A stretch of DNA of 64,000 nt, taken from the NCBI GenBank assembly GCA_963971575.1, contig OZ020620.1:34611992-34675991 (forward strand), written 5' to 3'. The DNA is from Liopterus haemorrhoidalis (lineage: Eukaryota > Arthropoda > Insecta > Coleoptera > Dytiscidae). Of the stretch, positions 34,901 to 47,158 are shown piece by piece. The position numbers and the translations under genes were made by a program. A model generated the notes under the pieces. That model worked only from the letters and a program-made list of their open reading frames with translations. It was not told where the DNA came from and did no database searches. The stretch's first letter is position 1. Each line of letters begins with the position of its first letter.

Positions 34901-37900
34901 AAAAAAAAACAAAAAATTAAATTTCCTCCACAAGCCAGGAACGAATCTGTGTAGTGTATAACAAATCTGTGCAGTTGGCGCGCAACGGAGCCACTAGACC
35001 ACCATACGCTTAACAACTCAGCGTGTTATATGAGTATAAGCTGTATGCATCGTCAACCAAAAAACACAAAAAATGAGTTATTTTCCGAAAACATAATCTG
35101 ATCGAAAATTCCTGTTGTACTATTCCGGTTCACTCCAATGTACATTACTTAGAATTTTTTGAGATTTTTAGTTTAAACCATCTGGGCTACAGGGTGTGGG
35201 ATAAAAAAAAATTACACAATTTTGGCAAAAATAGCATCAAAATAATTTATTTTGCAAAAATAAAATTTTGATCGTTAATCCACGTACTAAGGGCTTTCAT
35301 TTGATACCCTACTCAGAATTAAAAAAATATATTTTTTTTTTTCGATGAGCACATATTTGTTTATATTTTTAGGGGGATACGTTTTTTAGATGTTTTAGTA
35401 TTTTTCCTATGTGCGGGTCAAAGAGTTGTATTAGCATGCCAAATTTCAACTCTTTAGGTTTAGCCGTTTGGCTACAATTTTTACCGAACAGACAGACAGA
35501 CAGACAGACAGACAGACGACAAAATGACGGTATAAGGGTTTTTTGGCCATACCTACAAAACCCTAAAAATGGAAAAAAAACACAATTTTTTTTATGAATG
35601 AATTTTATTTACTGAACATATATACCTATTTTCGCCCGAGTACATTCGGTAGTGATCTTTTCTGCAGGTAAAGCTTGTCCGAGTTACCTCGGGTGTGGGA
35701 ATTTTCGCACATAATAGCCGCCAGAGCATACTCGGGCGTAGTCCTTAAGCGGTTAAGACTGTTATACCAAACTGAAAAAAATATGAAAGAACTGGAGCTT
35801 CAGAACTATCGTATATGCATGGTAAGTTTTTTTTTTTTTTATTAAAGGGGGCCCCAATTTGAAAGTCTTGCCCAGGGCCCACAAAAAGCTAGTTACGGCC
35901 CTGCCAAGCATGCACAGTAAACAAAGATTTGTCAAACTGGTTACTCATTCGAAAAAGTGCTTTAAATTTAACTTTGATAAAATTCACCAAACTCTCTTAT
36001 TATGTTTACTTTGTATCCCCACTTTCTTTCACGTTTATTAACCACTCCATATAACAACAAAATCTCATCTCTACTGTTATCATTTTTTCAGGGCAACCTA
36101 CCCGCCAAAATCTTGTACAAAACTGCTGAGGATAACTGCTGCGTCTCGTACGAATCGTAGCCAGTGTGGCCAATTGGTGTAGCGAACTTAGTAAATATAG
36201 CGAACAAAGCATACGTAGCATACATAGTGTAGCGCCTTGTGTGGACTTAAAATCCAGGGTAATATTTTTTACCTGACAAGCATCAGTGCCTACTTCGTAT
36301 CCACATAAAACGAGATCAGTTGTTGAATTTCCAACGATAGGACTATTTCTACAAGCCTGGCGCGTCATTATAGATATAAATGTCTTTTTCAAAATATTAG
36401 ATGGTTTTCCATTAACCAGGGTACGACCCCAACCCGCTACAATAGCTATTTTCTCCCAATGATCCTTTTCTGAAAAAAAAAAATACAGGTTTTTAATTTA
36501 ATCAACTGTTATACAGAGTGTTTATTTGAAACGCTGCACCTCGAATAACTTCTTTATTTTAAGAGATACAAAAAATTCTTTAGAAAAAAAGTTAAACTAG
36601 ACAAAAGGGCCCACTTAAAGACTATAATAAGAATTCTGCATCACTTCCGGTTTCAGCCGAAATTGTTTCAACTTTTTATCTAACATAGGGAATCGGTACT
36701 TTAATTAATTTATTTTTTTGACTGTACCTTAAATCTGATTTACAAGGATATCAAAATATCATACTCTAATTTTAACAATTTCAAAATGGCGACCATTTAT
36801 TTACAAAATAATAAATAACATAAATCGTACAGTTAAACATAGCAAGCTTTGAAAATGATTTTGTTACATAAAAAAACCAAATAAAACCTGCAGGCAAGAA
36901 AATTTGCAAATTTTCTTGCCTGTTAGTACAAGTTATTCTTCAAGGCGATAATGGCTGACCTCATCAATAAAAAAAAAACACGTGAAAAAATTTCCGAGCT
37001 TGATTGGTAGGTTCTAACACACCCACCCTACTCACCAGACATTTCACCCTCCGATTATCACTTATTTCGGTCACTGAAACACTTTTTTAGAAACAAGACA
37101 CGTGGAGATATGAGCTATATTAAAATGAGCCTTGACAATTTTGTCCTTCAAAAAATCAGGAATTTTATAAATCGGGAATATTTTCTCTTCCTGATAAATG
37201 GCAGAGTGTTACGGTTGGTTTATATACGAAACAAGAATAAGGAATAGGAAATAAGAATAGTACACAAGATGTTAAAACATGGCTGCGCCATGTAAATCGG
37301 TTTATGTAGGAATGAAATTTAACTTAAACATAAGTTGGTAACATTTAACATTTTATTCTTATTCCAAGAATAAGAGACGATAAGCATGCGCACAATGGTC
37401 AAAATGTCGGCCGTAATAAAATTTGTCCAACAGATGTTTTCTTGCTGTGATCAGAAGGTTGGAAAAAACAATATAATGCGTGAAACACAAGCAAATAAAT
37501 TTATAAAATCTTCTAAATCCATATTACTGAAAATGAAATTTTTTTAAAGGTTATATTAAACACAACAACCTGTCAAACGACAATCGTTAAACACAGGCCA
37601 ACGCAAGTACGCAGGCGTAGCGACGAATGTTATGTCCGATATAAACGGTTTCATATTTTTTATTCTTGTGTACTATTCTTATTTACCATTCCATATTCTT
37701 GTTCCGTATATAAACCAACCACTATAGATCACAATGGTACCTATTTACCCAATAAAGTAGATTTTTTTCTTTCGATTTGTTTCTATTCTAATAATACCAA
37801 ATAAAAGAAAAAACTTTCCGGCACACCTAATATAATGAACACGGTTGTGTTTGTATTCTTTTTTTTAAACTACGTCTGATTGTTCAGCCAGAGACTGTAT

Positions 37901-40900
37901 AATGGACGAAAGATTGCTGAACACAATTTGAAGTTTTACAACTGAACAATAAGGCGTAAAAATACATTTTCCAACTAAAATATCGATAATTTCATTAATT
38001 TATTCTCGAAATAACTTATTTATAGATAAAAATACTTATGTGTACATTAGATTATGAAATATGCACGCTTCAAATCAGGTATTATTTATACAAAGGCAAA
38101 TTTATCAAGAAACACGATATTTGCTGTTGAAGAAACCCACAATGCGTGGCAGTACGGCGGGTAGCCTAACTAAACAATTTAAGGCGCAGAAATCCATTTC
38201 ATGTAATACAGGTTCTTAAACTTATGTAGTCCGAGGACCCCCTCTTGAACAACATTTTTTGTGCCCCCATCCCAACCCTAGGCATTTTACGTCGTTCTTG
38301 ATACTTAATTTCTGGCTCAATAATCTCAACGATATAATAAATATTGGTAAAAATGTATCGCTGGTTATTTTAATAAATGGTCTTGCGTATCTATAGAGAT
38401 GAACATTTTTATTAGCATATAGAATAAAAAAACATAAAATGAATAAAAATAGTAAAAAGAATTAAAAAAGTTATAAATTATAATAAGTTAAACTCATACA
38501 AACATTTCTTGATCAAATATTGGTCAAAATAGATCTTATTATAATATGTTTTCTGTAAATAATTTGCAGTTGAATAAAAATAATTAAATTTTTACTAATT
38601 ATTGTTTAGTTATGTCAATAACTAGTTAGATAATAACAAATACAAAAAGTCTTGACCATGTAGGATTTTTATTAAATAAGTTATTTGAATAAAAACGAAA
38701 AGTTGGAGGATATAAAATGAATGCCAACATTGTTTCACGGACCTCCTGTAATGGTTACGCGGACCCCCAGGGGTCCGCGGACCACAGTTGAAGAACCGCT
38801 TAATTAAACGAATGTCAAAATAATTATTTTAAAATACATTAGTATTTGTCGTTTGTTAAATAATAATGTATGAAGATGAAGTAAGCAGCAAGGCTGACGA
38901 GGAGGTAGAGAAAGCGGCAAAGAAAATAGTGTTAGAACTCTTGCCGCAAAAGTCAAGAGAAAGGTATTAATATATATAATAGTATATTGTGTAAAGCGGC
39001 GTCCACACTATGCCGCAGTTTGCCAGTTGGCAAATAAAAAAAATAAACTTGCCAGTTGGCAAACTGCGGCATAGTGTGGACGTGACCGTTGGCACATGCC
39101 ATAGTGCCAGCGGCATGCCAACGAGAATCGCTCGAGTGTCGGTTTCTTTCAAAGAAAGCCGATAAGAACGGTGAGTGGGGACGTGCCAACTGGCATCACG
39201 CGGCTTTAGGCTTAAATTCAGGTTGTGATTCAGACGCATATGAACAACGTTGTTTATAGATGGAGTGGACAAACGAAAAAGTGTTTAATTTGATCGATTT
39301 ATACCGGGATCGTCCTGTTTTGTGGGACTGTCGGTTAAAGGACTTTAAAAACAGGAATAAGAGATGTGATGCTCTATTGGAAATTGCGGTTAGTTTTGGA
39401 ATACAAAAAGAAGATATTGATAGAAAAATCAAAAACTTGGTGTGTCATTTTTCGCACGAAATAAAAAAAGAGAGAGAAGGTAATAAGTCCGGTGCGTGAT
39501 CTACTTTGAAGACTTGGACGTACCCAAAACAGTCGTTTGCGCCGTTTGCGTATTTTTTCTTCACTGTCAAGTATGATAACAGCAGCTGAAGCAATTAGTA
39601 AATCTTCCTCGGTGAACATTGTGCGACTAAACTAAATGCCAACACAGATGTGGACGTTTATACAGCCACTGGCTTTGCCAGTTGGCTTTGCCAGCTGGCC
39701 TTGCCAACTGGCAAACTGCGGCATAGTGGGGATGCGCCTTAACAGCCAACTTTTTGTTCGAAGGAGGAATTAATTTTAATGCTTTAAATAATTGTCAAAT
39801 AGCAATTAATTACAAAAAATAAACTTAAATGTGTATTATTATTTAATTTATATTGACCAATCGGATAATACTTTCTGCGCTAGAGCGGAAAGTATTTTTC
39901 GATTGGGTTGCCTTGGATACAAAACACTCCTCAGCAAACACCAATTTTCCACTTTGCTATGGCAACACAAAACGATAGCTTTCTGATAGGTGAGTAGAAA
40001 AAAAATACTTACTGTACTCCGGCAGACATATTGGTTGAACGTATTTTGAAAATTTGACAGGTTTTGCCAGTCTTATTAAGGCTATATCATTGTCATCGTA
40101 TAATCTATGACTGTAAAAGTTTCCATTTAAAATGGTATGTGATATATTAAAGCGTTTTCCATCGAATGGGCTACGCGAATGCATACCCAACATCACTGTC
40201 AACTTATTTGGATCAGACCTGAAAACATACTTAAATTATAAGTGAAAACATAAAGAAAAACAGATAGTTTTTATTAAATAATAGTTAAAAATACAGTAGG
40301 CCAGTGGCTTATTTTGTATTCATAAATTGTATTCCCTCCGTCCGAAAATATGGTATACATTTTGTTACCGACCGCCAGCATATACAGGGTGTTAGGTAAA
40401 TGTCCGGCACAATTTTAAAGGCAGCATTGTTGGCCCATTTAGAGCTAAAAAGTCTTCAACCATTTTTGAATAAGATGCATATATCGCTTGATAATCGATG
40501 CAGTACCACCGTTTAGGAGCCACTAATATTTTGTCTGTTACAACAATCACATATGTGACTGATATAAATAGAAACCATGGAAACAATACCGTAATTTTAT
40601 TTTAACAAAATGTTTTTTCAATTTTATGAAGAAAAAAGAAATAATAAAAACTTTAATATTAAAAATAAAATGTTACAAAAAAAATATATTATTCTATTAT
40701 TAAACTACAATTAAAATATTTTTTTCTCTATGGCAACTACACAACATCTGGATTAATATGAAAAATTTAAAAAAAGTCAGTGGTTTTCAAAATTTGGGGT
40801 ATGTTTTTGTTTGTTTATTTTTGGACGAAATTCACATTTTAAAGAAAATTGGCAAAGGAAAAATCGATTGCATTCTACGTCACCATGTTGTCTTTTAAAT

Positions 40901-41057
40901 TGTGCCGAACATTTACCTAACATCCTGTATAAGGGAGGAATTGTGATCATACCGATTTTGTCATTTCGAGATTTCGATGTATCTCCATGAATTGAGGTCC
41001 CTACATAACGTTTTGACTATTTTTAGCATGATGTCTGTCGGTCTGTATGTCCGTCTA

Positions 41058-41155
<98 letters not shown>

Positions 41156-44100
41156 CGTCCGTCCGTCCGTCCGTCTGTCTGTGTACACGTGCAGAGCAAA
41201 TTCGGCTAAAAGGATTATTATGAAACTTCATATTTAAGCTTTTGATATCAATGGCAAAAGTTGATCAATTAGAAATGGGAGTTTACTAGTGTCAATTTTA
41301 AGATTTTAACAGAAAAATATTTCGAAAAAAATTATTTAACAAAAGTTGCTATAAAAACAATAACCAACAACTTTTATTTGAGACATTTTTTGATAAAACG
41401 AAAAAATTTTCGAAATTTTTTCTATATATCAATTTTTTCATACTTATATGTAACGTTTCCATTGTTATGATAAATAATATCTCTGTTAGAAAATATTGGG
41501 CCAAGTTATTTCTGCTGCTAGAATGTATTTTATACAAGTACATTGTGATGGCGGCCGGTCCTGTGGTGGCCACAGCTGATATTTTTAAGTAATGTATACC
41601 ATATTTTCGGACGGAGGGAGTATATATATTTTTATAATAAATGTTAGTCGTTTCCATGGTTTCCCTGTTGGAATTTTCCATGTTAAATGCTTTTGACCCA
41701 CATTTTGACTTTTCGTATTACATCCTGTATTATACAGGGCCGGCGCTAGGCAATAGGTGAACTAGGCAACTGCCTAAGGAGCAAACGGTAAAAGGGCGTA
41801 AACCAAAGGGATTTTTTTTTTAGTTTTCACTTGAAATTTAGACTTGAGGACCTTTTTTTTTTGGTCTTCACTTGAAATTTAGAAATGAGGATCTTTGTTG
41901 TTTGAAAATTAGAAGTGAGGACCTTTTTTTTTGGTCTTCAGTTGAAATTTAGAAATGGGGATCTTTATTTTTTGAAAATTAGAAGTGAGGACCTTTTTTT
42001 TAGGTTTTCACTTGAAATTTAGAAATGGGGATTTTTTTTTTAGTCTTCACTTGAAATTAGAAGTGAAGACCTTTTTTTTCTCTTCATTTGACATGCTCGA
42101 AACAAAAACTAGTTACGCTCTGCCTAGAGGCGCTCAATTAAATTTTGCCTACGGGCGCCACAGACCCTCGCGCCGGCTCTGTGTATATATTATATTGTTT
42201 GATAAAATAATAAAAAAAATTTGTTGTTAAAATATATGCTATTACATATAACAATAGAACGCGACGCGAAATCTAAAATCGTTTAAATCTGTATTACCAT
42301 AAATGTACCGTAAATTTGTATAACATACTTTGTGAAGCATTATTAAAAACTAAAACAAATATTCCGACGTCACCATATTGTTACAGATTAAACGAACATT
42401 TAAAAAACAATTTAGAATTTGTTTTAAATATCATGTACCATTTTTAACTCATTAATGGCGGGTTGCTAACGTAAGAGTTTTCTCTAACTCAAGTTAAAAT
42501 CATTTGTTTTTGTATGCTAAAACATACAAAAACAAATTATTTTAACTCGAGTTAGGGATAATTCTTACTTTAGCAACCGGCCATAAGAGAATCCTACAGT
42601 GTACACCCAAGGAAATCACTGTATTTGTAAATATCAAGTCTGGAAAAAAGTTCGTGGCGTCTTTTTAGTAAAATTCAACTGGTTTTGTTATAGTGTGAAA
42701 ATGAATTTATTTAAACCAAATATGCTCCATTATTATCGACAACGTTTCGCCATTTTTCGGGTAGAGCCATGATGCCATCGGTGAAGAATTTCTGTGGTTT
42801 CTAGTTGAAAAACTGTGGTCAAGTGGTCATCACAGGCTTTTTTTTGAAACCAGCTTAATTCCATTGAGAGAATCTGGAGATCGGAATAGGTGATAGTCAG
42901 AGGGAGCTATGTCTGGACTATACGGTGGATGCAACAAAATTTCTCTAATCTCTCGCAATTTTTAACGGGTCATCAAAGAAGTGTGTGGTCTTGCGTTGTC
43001 ATGATGAAAGACAACACCTTTCCTATTATTCAATTCGGGCCGTTCTCTTTCAATTGCCTGGCGTAATCTCTCTAGTTGTCCACAGTAGAGTTGAGAATCA
43101 ACTGGAAGTAGCTCATGGTGGACGATTCCCTTCCAGTCCCACCACACACACAGTATCACCTTGTTCGGCGTCAATCCTCGCTTCGCGAATGCTTGTAACG
43201 GCTCACCATCCCTTATCCACGGTCTTTTACGCTTCCGATTGTCGTACGTGATCCATTCATCACCAATTATGACACGTTTCAGAAATGGCTCGATTTCATT
43301 GCGTTTCAGCAGCGCATCGCAGATGTTAATTCGATCATGTTTTTCGCGCTCAACTCATGAGGAACCCATATATCTTCTTTTTGTAGCCAGCTTTCCGTAA
43401 ATGGTTTAAAACAGTTTTGTGGTCAATGCCTAGCTCCGTACCAATATCACTGCTGATATGCCTATCTTGCTGGACTTTTTCAAGAATTTCATCAGCTTTT
43501 TCACTGATTGGACGACCAGAGCGTGAGTCATCTTTCACATTAAAATTACCAGAACGAAAGCGATCGAACTATTTCCGCGCAGCAGATTTTGATAAAGTAC
43601 TTCCACCGTACACAGCACAATTTTTTTCACAAGCCTGCGCAGCATTCTTCCCTTTGTCGTAATAATATTGCAAAATATAGCGCAATTTTTTATTACTTTT
43701 CTCCATTTTCAAACGCAAACAACTTTCCAACCACTGCACAAATTTTGATGTTTAGACACTCAAAGTAACGCTCTAACTGTCACCTTTACAACGAGCGCTT
43801 AGTGGTGTCGCTGCGATCTGTGTTTCTTGAGTTATTTGTAATAACCATCTATCGGCAAAAACGCCAGGAACTTTTTCCCAGACCTTAGCAAAAAAATGAA
43901 TTGCCAATCAAGTTTGAACCATCCCGCGTATAATTAAAAATTACCATCTGATGCAATGTCCTGCTGTAAGTACATATTGGTTATTAATGAGGGATCCTCC
44001 ACAGTGAAGTTCCCCACCGTTGTAGATGGCGACCATCCATGGATATTCATGAGGATGTGCTTCTGAACCTCCTACAATTCTATTCGAAACAATTCCCATT

Positions 44101-47100
44101 GTTGTACCACATTCTAAAAAATAATTACCTATTTATTTATCTAGACAGAAAAGTTGCAGTTTTATTGCGATAGCTGGTGATTTATGTGCTTATTCTCAAC
44201 TATCAAACCAGCCAAGCCAGCAAAACTGAGGATTTTTTCAGAACAATGATACTCCTTAGTACTCATCTTTATGCCCATGCAATGTCTTATGTTATGGACG
44301 TACACTAACACTTACCACAATCCTTATATTTGAAGCTGGAAACCTGTAGAACATGAATTATATTTGATAATCTACAAAAGCTTTATATTAGGTGTACCGG
44401 AAAGTTTTTTCGTTTATTTGGTATTATTAAAATAGAAACAAATCGCAAGAAAATATACTTTATCGAGTAAAATAGTTACCATTGTGATCTATAACACTCC
44501 ATTTATCAAGAAGAGAAAATATTATTTATAAAATTCCTGATTTTTTTAAGGAAAAAAATGTTCAAGGCTCATTTTAACATGGTTCATATCTTGTGTCCCA
44601 TGGTTGTATCAAGTGTCTTGTTTCTTAAAAAGTGTTCCAGTGACCGAAATAAGTGATAGCCGGAGGGTGAAATGTCTGGTGAGTAGGGTGGGTGTGTTAG
44701 AACTAGAGATGGGTCGTTCATGAACGAACCGGCGCACTGAGCCGACTCAGTACACTGACCGAAGTGACACGGTTCACCAATTGAAATGAGCCGGCTCACG
44801 GCTCACTGTATAGTTTCAAGTTTCAAGGATACGATTGGTCGGGCTGTGATTGTGAGCTGTGACCGGAGTGATCCGGATCTGGATCGATGTCATGTTGAAC
44901 TTCGCGAGAACTCGGCTTGTAATGTATTATCATAAAGTGTATTATTTATTGTCATCAATTTGCAGGGCAGTTTATTTGAAACTAATAGGCTTAGTCTGTA
45001 TTTTCTTACAACCATACCATATAAAAATATTAAAAATATTGCCCAAATCCCAGATGTCCGATTTATAAGGGCAATAAACATCGCCATAAACTTAACACAT
45101 CTGGTTTAAAATACAGTAGCTACATAAAGTGAATTGTTTGTTTCAAAAATGTTAGATAAGAACTGGGCCTAAGCGACGTTCTACCTACGAGCGAACGACC
45201 GATAACTGACCGGGTCTAAGCGACGTTCTACCTACGAGCGAACGACCGACAACTGACCGGGTCTAAGCAAGAACCGGCTCTAAGCGAAGTCTACCTACGA
45301 GCGAACGACCGACAACTGACCGAGTCTAAGCAAGAGCCGGCTCTAAGCGACGTCTACCTAGGAGCGAACGATCGACAACTGACCGGGTCTAAGCAAGAGC
45401 TGGCTCTAAGCGACGTTCTACCTACGACCGAACGACCTGTGTCTCGGGATCATGTTTACAGTTCATATATTGCAAGAACCGGCTCTAAGTGACGTTCTAG
45501 CTACAAACTAGCGACCGACCTGTGTCTCGAAAACATGTTTACTTAACCGGATCACTGATCCGGATCAATGAACCGGCTTAACAAACTGAACGACCTCCAC
45601 TGATCCGGTTCCGCAAACTTTGCCGAAATTCTCATCTCTAGTTAGAACCTTCCAATCAAGTTCGGAAATTTTTTTACGTGTCTTTTTTTGATGAATGAAA
45701 TCAGGCATTGTCGTCTTGAAGAATAACTCCTCTTCTATTCACAATTTCTGGCCGATTTCTGGCCAAGTTCTGATTCAGTCGATCCAATTGTTTACAGTAG
45801 AGATCAGAATTAACACTTTGCCCCGGTTTTAACATCTCGTAATAAATTATTCCTTTATAGGGCCTTCCAGATCGAAGTTCATCATCCAAGCTTAAATTTC
45901 CTGATTTAATTTTTTTAAACCACTGTTGACATGTGCCTACACTTAGTTTATCACCATAAACAGTGCAAATGTTTTATGTAGCAACTGTAGCAGATTTTTT
46001 TTATGGTACTCATACAACATTATATAGCATAAAAAATGTTTTGATGAAAATTCTTCCGCCATTTTAAAATACAAGGGTTTAAAATGAACGAAAAAATAAT
46101 TAGGTACTCAAGATTACAGAGTTTAATCAAAACGCAAAAGACGTCTGTTTAATTCAGCGAATAAGTCGTGACTAGTTCGCATACTGCACTAATAATAAAA
46201 ACGAAAAAACTTTTCGGTACACCTAATATATATTATATAATTTATAATAATCTATTTCAAATTTTTAGTGTTTCGTAGATATTAACCAAAACCACTTTTG
46301 TGTCCAGTGGAAATAGTGGCAAAAAGGCTGGAAGTAGGGAGATGCAGAAATAGTAAAAATACTGAGACTTCGAAAAACACACCACAAAAATATATGCATA
46401 TAGGCAGTGTTGTAATGTATCTAGGTACATTTTAAAATATGTATCTGTATCTGTATCTAGATATTTAAATCAGTATCTAAGTATCTGTATTTCAGGTACT
46501 TTTTTCAGATACTTTCCTATTTTGTCTTTTTCAAGGTCTTTTTACAAAATATGTCCTTACGATTTTTCAAGTTCGTAATACATTTAGCATCATTCAGATA
46601 TTTGAATTTTAGACAAAGATGTACATCATATGTTTCGCATTTGAAATGCGTATAACCCTTGCAGCCTGGCAATTTACTTTGCAAAATTATCTTTGCAAAC
46701 TATAATAATAATAATAAAAAAAACACGTTTAGTAACTATATTTAAAGGTTGATTGGGTAACCGTTGTTAATAAAATTATTTCATTTAAAAAAAAATTATT
46801 AGCTAACTAGTTTCGGAGTAATCCATTTTCAGAGCTGGAAATACAATTACATTTTGTTAAAATTTTATAGATAAAAATAAATTAAATAAATAAATTATAA
46901 GTTTGAGAATTTTGATAAAATACAAGTTCTATATGTAATTAATTAAATTTTGGTTAATTAATTAAACATTCTTTTATTTTTTATTTATTTTTTACTTGCC
47001 CGACCTTAATATATAAGGGGTAAGTATTGTAATCGCGAAAATTTTCGATGTCGAGATTTTGACGGATGACCACGTTTCATGGTCCAGGGACTCCAAAAAA

Positions 47101-47121
47101 CCTATTTTCGAAGTGCCGTCC

Positions 47122-47158
<37 letters not shown>

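Larger units (their letters stand above)
34423..35756. mobile_element. piggyBac-type MITE, copy 1, with inserted copy d
   Basis: TTAA flanks both sides (34423-34426, 35753-35756). The termini are TTAACCGCTTCAG and CTTAAGCGGTTAA. The sister copy is 57230-57608. The extra 1.1 kb here is the tRNA-module element at 34452-35569. Internal shared words are CGCCCGAGTACATTCGG and CTCGGGCGTAGTCCTTAAG. Confidence 0.85.
33453..35903 (+). mobile_element. hAT element 3' part, interrupted twice
   Basis: The right end reads GTTACGGCCCTG, complement of a CAGGGCCGTAAC terminus. It encodes the transposase C-terminus. A Harbinger MITE (33719-33977) and a piggyBac-type MITE (34423-35756) lie within it. Its left end is missing where the LINE ends. 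Confidence 0.7.
38995..39739 (+). mobile_element. PIF/Harbinger-like element with a MADF-type ORF
   Basis: The termini are AGCGGCGTCCACACTATG and the complement of AGGCGCATCCCCACTATG, both followed by CCGCAGTTTGCCAGTTGGC. TAA is duplicated at 38992-38994 and 39740-39742. The left end has a second, inverted copy of the TIR (hairpin 39000-39087). Confidence 0.75.
40332..41620. mobile_element. TA-flanked TIR element (CTCCCTCCGTCCG ends) containing family C copy 2
   Basis: The right end complement reads CTCCCTCCGTCCGAAAATA and the left end TTCCCTCCGTCCGAAAATA, continuing TGGTATACATT. TA sits at both edges. The ends resemble Stowaway-type Tc1/mariner MITEs. The interior 40372-41590 is an inverted copy of repeat family C (13738-14415) with a very long TCTG microsatellite, plus a nested MITE. 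Confidence 0.75.

Noticed and set aside
40961..41237. Long frames of TDRQ/VCLS repeats on both strands
   Set aside because: They are translations of the TCTG microsatellite.
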